From Planctomycetales bacterium (lineage in GTDB: Bacteria; Planctomycetota; Planctomycetia; Isosphaerales; Isosphaeraceae): a DNA stretch of 32,975 bases. The notes below the pieces were generated by a model that was not told where the DNA came from, did not search any database, and saw only the letters and a list, made by a program, of their open reading frames with translations. Shown piece after piece: positions 1 to 7,993 of this stretch (positions are counted from its first letter, which is position 1; each line of letters begins with the position of its first letter). The DNA is taken from contig DAIDKV010000177.1 in assembly GCA_027449865.1 (NCBI GenBank), positions 1 through 32,975 of the forward strand. The letters are read 5' to 3'. The translations under genes were made by a program, and so were the position numbers.

Positions 1-10
1 CCATCGACCC

Positions 11-2788
11 ATGGAACGCGCGACCGTAGCCAATCGGTGGAACCTGGAACTGATCGAGGAATACTACGAGCGATGGCGGAAGGATCCGACGTCGGTCGAG
101 GACTCCTGGCGGTTCTTTTTCGAGGGGTTTGAGATCGGTCAGCAGGGCATCGGCAGTGGGCCGCCTGGAACGGCCGCGGCCGACCTCGACCCGGCTCGAG
201 CTCAGGCGGCCGTCACCCGACTGATCGACGCCTATCGAGAGCTCGGACACTACCTCGCCGACCTCGATCCTCTGGGGCTGGCTCCTCGGAGCGAATCCCA
301 CGAACTCCTGGACCTGACCGCTTTTGGCTTGACCGAGGCCGACCTCGATCGAGCTTTCTACAGTCGCGTCGTCAACCAGGACGGCGGCTCCTCGACCCTT
401 CGTGAACTCCTTGATGCCCTCCGCCAGACCTATTGCGGAACCATTGGCGTCGAGTTCATGCATATTCGCGACACGTCGATCCGCAAATGGCTCCTGGATC
501 GGATGGAGCCGACTCGGAATCACCCCGGGTTCGACATTCGCAAGAAGCGGCGCATCATCTACAAGCTGAATGCGGCCGAGCTTTTTGAGACGTTCCTCCA
601 CCGGAACTACGTCGGTCAGAAGCGGTTCTCGCTCGAAGGGGGCGAGATGCTGATCCCACTCCTGGACGCGATCATCGAGCGGGCCGGCTCGCTCGGCGGG
701 GTCCGTGAGGTTGTGATGGGGATGCCGCACCGGGGCCGGTTAAACGTCCTCGCGAACATCCTCCACAAGCCCTACGGCATGATTTTCAATGAGTTCGAGG
801 GAAGCAAGCCCGAGAGCGTCGGCGGCGATGGCGACGTCAAGTATCATCTGGGTTTCTCGGCCGAGCACGTCACGGTTGACAAGCAAAAGATCCACCTGAC
901 GCTCACCCCGAACCCGAGCCATCTTGAGGCCGTCGACCCCGTGGTCCAGGGTCGGATGCGGTCGAAGCAGCGTCGGTTCCACGACGAGGGGCGGAGGGTC
1001 GGCCTGCCGATCCTGATCCATGGTGACGCCGCCTTCGCCGGCCAGGGGCTGGTCGCCGAGACCTTGAACCTCTCGCAGCTTCCCGGCTACCGGACCGGCG
1101 GCACGATTCACATTGTCGTGAACAACCAGATCGGCTTCACGACCGCGCCGAGCGATAGCCGATCGACCCGGTATTGTACTGATGTCGCGAAGATGATTGA
1201 GGTCCCGATCTTCCACGTCAATGGCGAGGATGTCGAGGCTGTCGTCGCGGTCGCCGAGCTGGCGATCGACTTCCGCCAGGCGTTCGGCAAGGATGTGGTG
1301 ATCGATCTGGTTTGCTACCGTCGGCACGGTCATAACGAGGGGGACGAGCCGGCGTTTACCCAGCCTCTGATGTACGATCGGATTCGCGACCGTCCGACCG
1401 TCCGCGAGCTTTACACGCAGCGACTGGTCAGTCAGGGCGATCTCTCGGCCGAGGAGGCCGAAACGATCGCGGAGACTTTTGAGGAGAAGCTCAAGGAGGT
1501 CTTCGAGGAGGTCCGCCACGGGACCGTCGAGGCGGCGCCTCGTTACGGGTTCTCTGGGGCCTGGAAGGGTTTGACCGAGCGGTTCTCGTTTGAGCCGATC
1601 GACACCGGCGTTTCCTTCGAGACACTTCGCCAGATCGCTGACCGTGTGGTCGCTGTTCCCGAGGGCTTCGAGGTCAACCCGAAGCTGGCCCGGGTGCTCT
1701 CGGCCCGTCACAAATCGGTCGCGGAGAAGGGAGCCGTCGACTGGGGGACGGCCGAGATGCTCGCCTTCGGCTCGCTGCTCTGGGAGGAGACGCCTGTCCG
1801 GCTCAGCGGCCAGGATAGTCGTCGAGGAACCTTTAGCCAGCGTCACTCGGCACTGGTGGATGCCCGGACCGGCGATCGTTACATCCCCCTGAACCATCTC
1901 CGAGACGGTCAGGCCCAATTTTGCGTCTACGACAGCCTCCTCTCCGAGGCGGCCGTGCTGGGCTTCGATTACGGCTACTCGCTTGACGAGCCGCACATGC
2001 TCATCATGTGGGAGGCCCAGTTCGGCGACTTTGCCAACGGGGCTCAGGTGATCATCGATCAGTTCATCACGTCGGCTGAGTCGAAATGGGGGCGTGCCAG
2101 CGGGCTGGTGATGCTGCTGCCGCACGGATACGAGGGGCAAGGGCCCGAGCATTCGAGCGCCCGCCTTGAGCGGTTCTTGCAGCTCTGTGCCGAGGAGAAC
2201 ATCCAGGTCGCGGTTCCAACCACGCCCTCGCAGTATTTCCACCTGCTTCGCCGCCAGGTCCGTCGCGAGTTCCGCAAGCCTCTGATTGTGATGACGCCCA
2301 AGAGCCTTCTCCGGCACAAACTGGCCGTCTCACCGGTGGAGCAACTGGCGGTCGGCCACTTCCGTGATGTCCTCGACGACCCGGTCGCTCCCGATCGAGC
2401 GCGTCGGATCCTCTTCTGCTCGGGGAAGATCTACTACGACCTGCTCGCCCGTCGAACCGAGCTGGCGACGCGAGACGTGGCGATCATTCGGGTCGAGCAG
2501 CTTTACCCCTGGCCGGCCGACGAGCTGAAGTCGGTTCTCGACCGCTACCCCTCGGCCCGCGAATGGGTCTGGGTCCAGGAAGAATCGCAGAACATGGGCG
2601 CCTGGACGTTCGTCTCGACACGACTTCAGGAGATGCTGGGCCGGCCGATTGCCTATGTCGGCCGCGACGCCAGCGCCAGCCCGGCGACCGGCTCGAAGAT
2701 CGTTCACGATCGCGAGCAGGCCGAGATTGTCGAGGCCGCCGTGGGTGCCGAGGTGCCGCACCTGGTCACGGCGATTGGCAAGAGATAA
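11..2788 (+). CDS. odhA (sucA): 2-oxoglutarate dehydrogenase E1 component
   Basis: This is the thiamine-diphosphate-dependent E1 subunit of the 2-oxoglutarate dehydrogenase complex, which decarboxylates 2-oxoglutarate and passes the succinyl group to lipoylated E2 in the TCA cycle (cytoplasmic). The 925 aa length is close to the usual roughly 930 aa of bacterial SucA. The N-terminus (NRWNLELIEEYYERW) matches the short E1 N-terminal segment that contacts the complex core. The HRGRLNVL motif lies near residue 245. The ThDP/Mg site is visible as G338-D339 followed by N371-N372 in NNQIGFTT. The C-terminal transketolase-like half contains the motifs GQGPEHSSAR and QEESQNMGAW. There is no fused acyltransferase domain as in actinobacterial KGD. 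The E2 gene follows after 122 bp. Only 10 bases precede the ATG, so promoter and SD cannot be judged, but the start agrees with family length. Confidence 0.97.
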   Translation: MERATVANRWNLELIEEYYERWRKDPTSVEDSWRFFFEGFEIGQQGIGSGPPGTAAADLDPARAQAAVTRLIDAYRELGHYLADLDPLGLAPRSESHELLDLTAFGLTEADLDRAFYSRVVNQDGGSSTLRELLDALRQTYCGTIGVEFMHIRDTSIRKWLLDRMEPTRNHPGFDIRKKRRIIYKLNAAELFETFLHRNYVGQKRFSLEGGEMLIPLLDAIIERAGSLGGVREVVMGMPHRGRLNVLANILHKPYGMIFNEFEGSKPESVGGDGDVKYHLGFSAEHVTVDKQKIHLTLTPNPSHLEAVDPVVQGRMRSKQRRFHDEGRRVGLPILIHGDAAFAGQGLVAETLNLSQLPGYRTGGTIHIVVNNQIGFTTAPSDSRSTRYCTDVAKMIEVPIFHVNGEDVEAVVAVAELAIDFRQAFGKDVVIDLVCYRRHGHNEGDEPAFTQPLMYDRIRDRPTVRELYTQRLVSQGDLSAEEAETIAETFEEKLKEVFEEVRHGTVEAAPRYGFSGAWKGLTERFSFEPIDTGVSFETLRQIADRVVAVPEGFEVNPKLARVLSARHKSVAEKGAVDWGTAEMLAFGSLLWEETPVRLSGQDSRRGTFSQRHSALVDARTGDRYIPLNHLRDGQAQFCVYDSLLSEAAVLGFDYGYSLDEPHMLIMWEAQFGDFANGAQVIIDQFITSAESKWGRASGLVMLLPHGYEGQGPEHSSARLERFLQLCAEENIQVAVPTTPSQYFHLLRRQVRREFRKPLIVMTPKSLLRHKLAVSPVEQLAVGHFRDVLDDPVAPDRARRILFCSGKIYYDLLARRTELATRDVAIIRVEQLYPWPADELKSVLDRYPSAREWVWVQEESQNMGAWTFVSTRLQEMLGRPIAYVGRDASASPATGSKIVHDREQAEIVEAAVGAEVPHLVTAIGKR

Positions 2789-2910
2789 TCGCGAGGCGGG
2801 CCCCCAAGGGGTCCGCATCGACGCTTCGGACGGCGGGCACCGCCCGTCGATGGAAGGCCCGCGACGGTGGGCGAGGCCCACCGGATCCCCGAATCCCTGG
2901 TGGAATCCTA

Positions 2911-4167
2911 ATGGCCGCCGCCCTACCGATCACCGTGCCCAGCGTGGGCGAATCGATCTCCGAGGGGATCGTCTCGAAGTGGCTGAAGGCGAACGGCTCG
3001 TCCGTGAAGGAGGGCGAGCCGCTGCTGGAACTGGAGACCGACAAGGCGACGAATATCGTCCCCTCGCCGGGCTCGGGTGTTCTGAAGATCAGCGCCGCCG
3101 AGGGGGAGACGGTCGCCATCGGCGCGACGATCGGGACGATTGATCCCTCGGCGACGCCATCGGCCGCGGCTCCGGCGGAGAAGGTGAACGGCCCGTCGGC
3201 ACCGGTGGAGAAGTCCAACGGCTCGGGTGCCGCGGCCTCGGGCGATCGCCCGGTCTCGCCTGCGGTCCGCCGGATTGCGGCCGAGGAGCATCTGGATCTG
3301 GACCGCGTCGCCGGGACCGGACCGGGCGGCCGGGTCACCAAGGGGGACGCGCTCGCGGCTGTCGCGACGGAGGCCCCCCCTGCTCTGCCGAGAGTCGTGC
3401 CCACCCAGGTTGAGGCGCCTTCGGCCCGGCCAGCCTCCGCCGCCGCCGCGCAGGCTCCCTCGGTTTCAAGAACCGAGACCCGGCAGAGGATGAGCGGGCT
3501 CAGGCAGAAGATTGCTCATCGGCTTGTCGAAGTTCAGCAGACCGCCGCGATCCTCACGACCTTCAACGAGGTCGACATGTCGCGGGTCATGGACCTCCGG
3601 GCGAAGTACAAGGAGAGCTTCCAGAAGGCCCACGGGATCGGCCTGGGCTTCATGTCGTTCTTCGTCAAGGCGACGATTGAGGCCTTGAAGGCGTTCCCCG
3701 CCGTCAATGCCCGGATTGAGGGGAACGAGATCGTCCACCACAACTATTACGATATCGGTGTCGCCGTAAGCACCGAGAAGGGTCTGATGGTCCCCGTGAT
3801 TCGGGACGCCGACCGGCTCTCGTTCGCCGGGATTGAAAAGGCGATCGCGGCCTTCGCCGTGAAGGCACGCGAGGGGACAATCTCGGTGGACGACCTTCGC
3901 GGAGGCACCTTCACGATTACCAACGGTGGCGTTTTCGGCTCGATGATGTCGACGCCCATCCTGAACCCACCGCAGAGTGGCATCCTCGGGATGCACGCGA
4001 TCAAGAAGCGGCCCGTCGTGGTCGACGATCAGATCGTCGTCCGTCCGATGATGTACCTGGCGCTCTCGTACGACCACCGGATCGTCGACGGCCGCGAGTC
4101 CGTCAGCTTCCTGGTCAAGATCCGAGACGGCATCGAGAACCCCGAGCGACTGATGCTCGAAGTCTGA
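2911..4167 (+). CDS. odhB (sucB): Dihydrolipoamide succinyltransferase (E2 of 2-oxoglutarate dehydrogenase)
   Basis: This is the E2 core of the 2-oxoglutarate dehydrogenase complex; it transfers the succinyl group from lipoamide to CoA. The 418 aa protein begins with a lipoyl domain (residues about 4-80) with the lipoylation lysine K45 in LETDKAT. An Ala/Pro-rich linker follows, then a peripheral-subunit-binding domain (about 110-150, VSPAVRRIAAEEHLDLD) and the catalytic acyltransferase domain (about 190-418). The catalytic H389xxxD393G394 motif is intact (YDHRIVDG). The frame is open far upstream, but the lipoyl domain fixes the start at the ATG of MAAALPITVPSVGES; the SD there is weak (GGTGG). 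It lies 122 bp downstream of E1. No E3 (lipoamide dehydrogenase) gene is in the window, so E3 must be encoded elsewhere. Confidence 0.97.
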   Translation: MAAALPITVPSVGESISEGIVSKWLKANGSSVKEGEPLLELETDKATNIVPSPGSGVLKISAAEGETVAIGATIGTIDPSATPSAAAPAEKVNGPSAPVEKSNGSGAAASGDRPVSPAVRRIAAEEHLDLDRVAGTGPGGRVTKGDALAAVATEAPPALPRVVPTQVEAPSARPASAAAAQAPSVSRTETRQRMSGLRQKIAHRLVEVQQTAAILTTFNEVDMSRVMDLRAKYKESFQKAHGIGLGFMSFFVKATIEALKAFPAVNARIEGNEIVHHNYYDIGVAVSTEKGLMVPVIRDADRLSFAGIEKAIAAFAVKAREGTISVDDLRGGTFTITNGGVFGSMMSTPILNPPQSGILGMHAIKKRPVVVDDQIVVRPMMYLALSYDHRIVDGRESVSFLVKIRDGIENPERLMLEV

Positions 4168-4202
4168 GGCACGGGCGGTCGGCACGATCCGGGTGGAGGC
4201 CC

Positions 4203-4685
4203 ATGGCGTACTGGCTGTTCAAGTCGGAGCCGAACGTCTATTCGTTCGGCAACCTGATGTCCGAACCCGACCGGACGACCGGCTGGGACGGCGTCCGCAA
4301 TTACCAGGCTCGGAACTTCCTCCGCGATCGTGTGCAGGTCGGTGATCGAGTCTTCTTCTACCACTCGAACGCCGACCCGCCCTGCATCGCGGGGATCGCC
4401 GAGGTCGTCCGGGCCGGCCATCCCGACCCGACCGCCTTCGATCCCGAATCCGACCACCACGATCCAAAAAGCGATCCCGACAGCCCGACCTGGTATCAGG
4501 TCGCGATTCGGGCTGTTCGGGCGATCGAGCCGCCGATCGGGCTCAGGGAACTGGGCGGCCTCCCCGAACTGGCCGGGATGGAGTTGCTTCGCAAGGGGAG
4601 CCGGCTCTCGGTCCAGCCGGTGACCGAGGCGGAGTGGAACGCGATCCTGGCGATGGAGCGCGCCCGCAAGAAAGCGAAGCGCTAG
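4203..4685 (+). CDS. EVE domain-containing protein
   Basis: This 160 aa protein is a single EVE domain (PUA-like fold, thymocyte nuclear protein 1/YtfG type). Characteristic stretches are the N-terminal AYWLFKSEP, then GWDGVRNYQARNFLRD (about residues 27-43), VGDRVFFYHSNADPP and the central WYQVAIRAV. EVE/PUA-like domains in general bind modified bases in nucleic acids; the ligand here cannot be read from sequence. The ATG is preceded by GGTGGAGG with a short spacer. It sits 35 bp after odhB and 35 bp before the VOC gene on the same strand, so it is probably co-transcribed, without any obvious functional tie to the dehydrogenase. The C-terminus is a lysine/arginine-rich tail (MERARKKAKR). Confidence 0.88.
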   Translation: MAYWLFKSEPNVYSFGNLMSEPDRTTGWDGVRNYQARNFLRDRVQVGDRVFFYHSNADPPCIAGIAEVVRAGHPDPTAFDPESDHHDPKSDPDSPTWYQVAIRAVRAIEPPIGLRELGGLPELAGMELLRKGSRLSVQPVTEAEWNAILAMERARKKAKR

Positions 4686-4720
4686 GAAATCCCCCAGGCT
4701 CAGGAGAGAGACATACCCCC

Positions 4721-5104
4721 ATGGCGACCATCGAGCATTTCGCCGTCTATTCCGACGACTCCACGGCGTTGAAGGACTTCTACGTTCGGACGTTCGGCCT
4801 GAAGGTGATCGTCGAGGGGGGCGGCGATCCCCCGGGCTACTTCCTCGCCGACGATCGTGGGATGGCGATCGAGGTCCTCGGCCGGCCGGCCGGGTCGCCC
4901 GAGGTCAATCAGCGGTGGGTCTGCCATCTGGCCTTCTGGGTCGATGATGTGCTCGCCAAAAAGGCCGAGCTCGAGCGAGAAGGCTTCGTCTTCGAACCCG
5001 AGACCTTTGTCGACAACGATGAGCTGAAGACCGCCTTCTTCAAGGACCCGGGCGGGAACCGTTGCCAGATCGTCTGGCGGCGTCTGGCACTTGGTGGCAT
5101 CTAG
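4721..5104 (+). CDS. VOC family (glyoxalase/dioxygenase-fold) protein
   Basis: This 127 aa protein has the vicinal-oxygen-chelate fold of glyoxalase I, bleomycin-resistance and extradiol dioxygenase proteins. It shows two beta-alpha-beta-beta-beta modules: IEHFAVYSDDSTALKDFYVRTFGLKV, and CHLAFWVDDVLAKKAELEREGF ending in FFKDPGGNRCQIVW. Likely metal-site positions are H6, E51, H69 and Q116. The fourth is Gln where Glu is common, so enzymatic activity is uncertain. The frame is open upstream to 4634, but the ATG at 4721 starts at the first beta strand and has a good SD (CAGGAGAGAG) about 10-15 bases upstream. It lies 35 bp after the EVE gene and is the last gene of the odhA-odhB-EVE-VOC group. 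The substrate is not predictable. Confidence 0.87.
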   Translation: MATIEHFAVYSDDSTALKDFYVRTFGLKVIVEGGGDPPGYFLADDRGMAIEVLGRPAGSPEVNQRWVCHLAFWVDDVLAKKAELEREGFVFEPETFVDNDELKTAFFKDPGGNRCQIVWRRLALGGI

Positions 5105-5123
5105 TGGCCTACTCCAGCCCTGC

Positions 5124-5152
5124 TTGACCAATCCCGAGACTCCGACTAGATT
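5124..5152 (+). promoter_or_regulatory. Candidate sigma70-type promoter for the first glycosyltransferase gene
   Basis: TTGACC (5124-5129) and TAGATT (5147-5152) are separated by exactly 17 bases. This would start transcription near 5159 and give a leader of about 65 nt before the ATG at 5225. It lies just after the VOC stop codon and marks a likely transcription-unit boundary. It was read by eye against the consensus; no expression evidence is available. Confidence 0.5.
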
Positions 5153-5224
5153 CACTCCCGCCCGCGCCGGGACGGCCTCCGGGCAGACCTCGATCGACGA
5201 AACTACCGAGTCGGGAATCCAAAA

Positions 5225-7822
5225 ATGCAAGGAAGCAAGCGGGTTCTCATCGTCTCTCATGGTCCGTTCCCGACTCCTGAGCAGACCCGGGTGGAGGGAG
5301 GCGGACTGCGATGCTGGGGGCTCGCCCGCGGGCTCAAGGACAACAACCCGGGCCTCCATGTGACGGTCGTCCATCACGAGTCGTACTCCAGGCCGAATCC
5401 GACGACCGAATCCGAGGGCATCCGGATCGCGACCTGGAACCACGAGACGATCGCCGCGATGGCCCGCGAGTTCGACTCGGTGGTGGTCAGCTACTGCATG
5501 GGCGAGGCGGCGGTCCGGCTGATTCGTGGCCTACAGTCTCATCAACAATTGATACTTGATTGCTACGTCCCGATTTTTGTCGAGGTTCCCGCCCGGGAAA
5601 GCTCGGATTTGCTCCGCGAGCAGGCGGGGTATCTCCGCGAGTTTCCGACCTGGACCGAGCCGCTCCGTCGCGGCGATTTCTTCCTCGTCGCCAGCGCGGA
5701 GCAGGAGCGTTTCTACCGCGGTGTGCTCTCGGCGATGGGACGGATCAACCCGCTCACTTACGGTCGATCGATGCTCTTGCAGGTCCCCTACGGGATCGAC
5801 CGTGGCGACCCGGTCGCGGAGGATCGGCCGATCTCGCGGCTGGTGGGCGACCCCTCGGTGAAGAAGGTACTCTGGTTCGGCGGGATGTACCCGTGGTTCG
5901 ACGCCCGAGGACTGGTCGACGCGATGGCCCGCGTCAATGAGAAAAGGCCGGCCCGACTGGTGATCGTCGGCGCCCGAAACCCGTTCAACGAACAACCCGA
6001 CCTGCTGGCGAGATACCACGAATTTGTTGATTATGTGAATCGACCTGAATATAAGGGGCTGGTCATTCTTCAGGACTGGGTCGACTACCGGCGCCGGGGC
6101 GACTGGTATCTCGACGCCGATCTGATCGTGACGGTCAACCGGCCCGGCGAGGAGAACGCGCTCTCGTGGCGGACCCGGCTGGTGGACTTCGCCTGGGCGG
6201 GGGTGCCGGTTGCGACGAACGGCGGCGACCCGCTCGGCGAGGCGTTGATTGCCTCGGGCGCGGCGGCCCGGTTCGACGGGCTGGAACCAGCGGAGATCGC
6301 CGCGACGATCGGCCGGCTGCTCGGCGACGACGCCACGACCTCGGCCATCCGAGGGAACCTGGCCCGGTTCAAGCGACGGCTTTACTGGGACGTCGTGACC
6401 GCCCCGATGGCCCGTGTGATCGAGTCGGGCGAGCGAGCGCCCGACCTCTTGCTCGACCTCTCGACGGCCCCGACGTCCACGGCGGCCTCGCCGGGGCGGA
6501 TTGGCAAGGTCGTTCGGCTGGCGCGGAAGGTTCCGGCGTATCTTCGGAAGCACGGCCCGCGCGCGACCGCCGCGATGGCCCGCCAGTACCTGGCCAGGCG
6601 CCTCCGGATCGACGCCTCGGGAGCCCCCGGCCGGCGCCCGGCGATCGTCGCGATGGCCCATCGCCTCGACTGCTCGGGGGCGCCCTTTGTGCTCGTCGAC
6701 GCCCTGGCCGAAATGGTCGACCGCGGCCTGAGCAGCCAGATCCGCCTGTTTTCCCACCCGCCGGTCCACGGAAGCAACCTCGATCGTCTGGCCGGGCTCG
6801 GACTGACGACAACCCTGCTCCCCGACCCCGACGCCGTCCCCTCATTCGTCCCCGGCGATGTCGTGCTGATGAACACGACCGGCTTCTCCCACGCGTCGCG
6901 GTCGGCCGTCCTGAATGCCCTGGATCGCGGTATCGTCAAGAAAATGTTCTGGTATGTCCATGAAGACGCGCCTGGACGCATTTTCGACCCGACCGAGACT
7001 GCCGCGATCCGACGTCGGATCAACGAGGGGAAGCTGGAAATCGTCACGCTCTCGCGGCAGGCACGCGAGAATTATCGGGCCCACTTTGGAACCGAGATCG
7101 GGATCGAGCCACATCGGGTGGATCTGCCCGAGCGCTACCGGTGCGTTCGCGATCCGTCGGACTTCGAGAAGATCCGGTTCATCCTCCCAGGGACGTTCCT
7201 CGACGGCCGGAAAGGGCAGCACGCGATCCTTTATGCGCTCTCGGCGTTCCACCGGCACCACTTCGAACCCGATCGCGAATCGTACCGGGAGTTCACGCTG
7301 TCGTTCGTCGGAATCGAGGACGACTGGTACTCTCGCCAGGTCGTCCGCCATCAAAGAATTCTCGGCGACCGCCTGATCCTCCACCCGAAGGTCAGCCGCG
7401 AGGAAAGCCTCGAATTCATCCGCGAGGCGAACGTCACGATCTGCTACTCACAGAGCGAGACACTCCCCGTCTTCGTGGTCGAGGGAATGCTCGCCGGGCA
7501 CCCGATCCTCCGGAACGACTGCTCGGGCGTCGAGGAGCAACTCGAACCCGGCCGCAACGGATTCTTGCTCGATACCGAGGACTTCTGGCAGGTCGTCGGA
7601 ACATTCGAGCGGCTGCTCAACCGCTGGAAGACCAGCGACGATTGCCTCGCGGAGATGTCGGCCCGGTCGCACGCGATCGCGATGAAACAGCGCGCGAACC
7701 GATACGAAACACTGATCGACGGCCTTCGTTCGGCGCTTCTGGGCGATCCGACGCCTCCGCCCCGCCCGCATCTCCTTCGCGATCGCTCCGAAGCCCGTCC
7801 GCGTTTCCAGGTCCGCTCCTGA
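5225..7822 (+). CDS. Large two-domain GT4-type glycosyltransferase
   Basis: This 865 aa protein appears to contain two successive GT-B fold glycosyltransferase modules. Module 1 (about residues 1-415) begins with a Rossmann strand KRVLIVSHGPFP and a Gly-rich loop EGGGLRCWGLARGL. It includes a donor-side segment with LVDFAWAGVPVATNGG. A basic helical linker follows (about 425-465). Module 2 (about 470-845) starts with RRPAIVAMAHRLDCSGAPF. It has the GT4 C-terminal signature region FILPGTFLDGRKGQ, then SETLPVFVVEGMLAGHPIL and GVEEQLEPGRNGFLLD. Such proteins transfer sugars from activated donors in polysaccharide or glycoconjugate assembly; donor and acceptor are unknown. No membrane segment or signal peptide is evident, so it is probably cytoplasmic. 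The SD is weak. The next gene also ends in a GT4 module with a similar opening (THNLNWEGAP), so the two are probably functionally linked. Confidence 0.85.
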   Translation: MQGSKRVLIVSHGPFPTPEQTRVEGGGLRCWGLARGLKDNNPGLHVTVVHHESYSRPNPTTESEGIRIATWNHETIAAMAREFDSVVVSYCMGEAAVRLIRGLQSHQQLILDCYVPIFVEVPARESSDLLREQAGYLREFPTWTEPLRRGDFFLVASAEQERFYRGVLSAMGRINPLTYGRSMLLQVPYGIDRGDPVAEDRPISRLVGDPSVKKVLWFGGMYPWFDARGLVDAMARVNEKRPARLVIVGARNPFNEQPDLLARYHEFVDYVNRPEYKGLVILQDWVDYRRRGDWYLDADLIVTVNRPGEENALSWRTRLVDFAWAGVPVATNGGDPLGEALIASGAAARFDGLEPAEIAATIGRLLGDDATTSAIRGNLARFKRRLYWDVVTAPMARVIESGERAPDLLLDLSTAPTSTAASPGRIGKVVRLARKVPAYLRKHGPRATAAMARQYLARRLRIDASGAPGRRPAIVAMAHRLDCSGAPFVLVDALAEMVDRGLSSQIRLFSHPPVHGSNLDRLAGLGLTTTLLPDPDAVPSFVPGDVVLMNTTGFSHASRSAVLNALDRGIVKKMFWYVHEDAPGRIFDPTETAAIRRRINEGKLEIVTLSRQARENYRAHFGTEIGIEPHRVDLPERYRCVRDPSDFEKIRFILPGTFLDGRKGQHAILYALSAFHRHHFEPDRESYREFTLSFVGIEDDWYSRQVVRHQRILGDRLILHPKVSREESLEFIREANVTICYSQSETLPVFVVEGMLAGHPILRNDCSGVEEQLEPGRNGFLLDTEDFWQVVGTFERLLNRWKTSDDCLAEMSARSHAIAMKQRANRYETLIDGLRSALLGDPTPPPRPHLLRDRSEARPRFQVRS

Positions 7823-7855
7823 AGGAATTCGAATGGAAGGCGGATCCGGGTGACC

Positions 7856-7884
7856 TTGCCTCGATGGGGCCGGTCGGCTATCCT
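7856..7884 (+). promoter_or_regulatory. Candidate promoter for the second glycosyltransferase gene
   Basis: TTGCCT (7856-7861) and TATCCT (7879-7884) are separated by 17 bases, in the 171-bp gap between the two glycosyltransferase genes. A start near 7891 would give a leader of about 100 nt to the ATG at 7994 or about 208 nt to the alternative ATG at 8099. Hexamer matches are partial (4 of 6 each), so confidence is moderate to low. Confidence 0.35.
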
Positions 7885-7993
7885 GCGGCCCCGTGTCGTC
7901 CAGACCCGCGCTGGATCGCGTTCCGCACCCACAAGTCAGCATTGATTCGCGCGACGGGATACCATTCGAAGATGCCTTGATGTCGAGAGGCGA

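Noticed and set aside
740-2317. A 525-codon minus-strand frame opposite odhA
   Set aside because: odhA is full-length with intact ThDP motifs; the antisense translation shows no domain.
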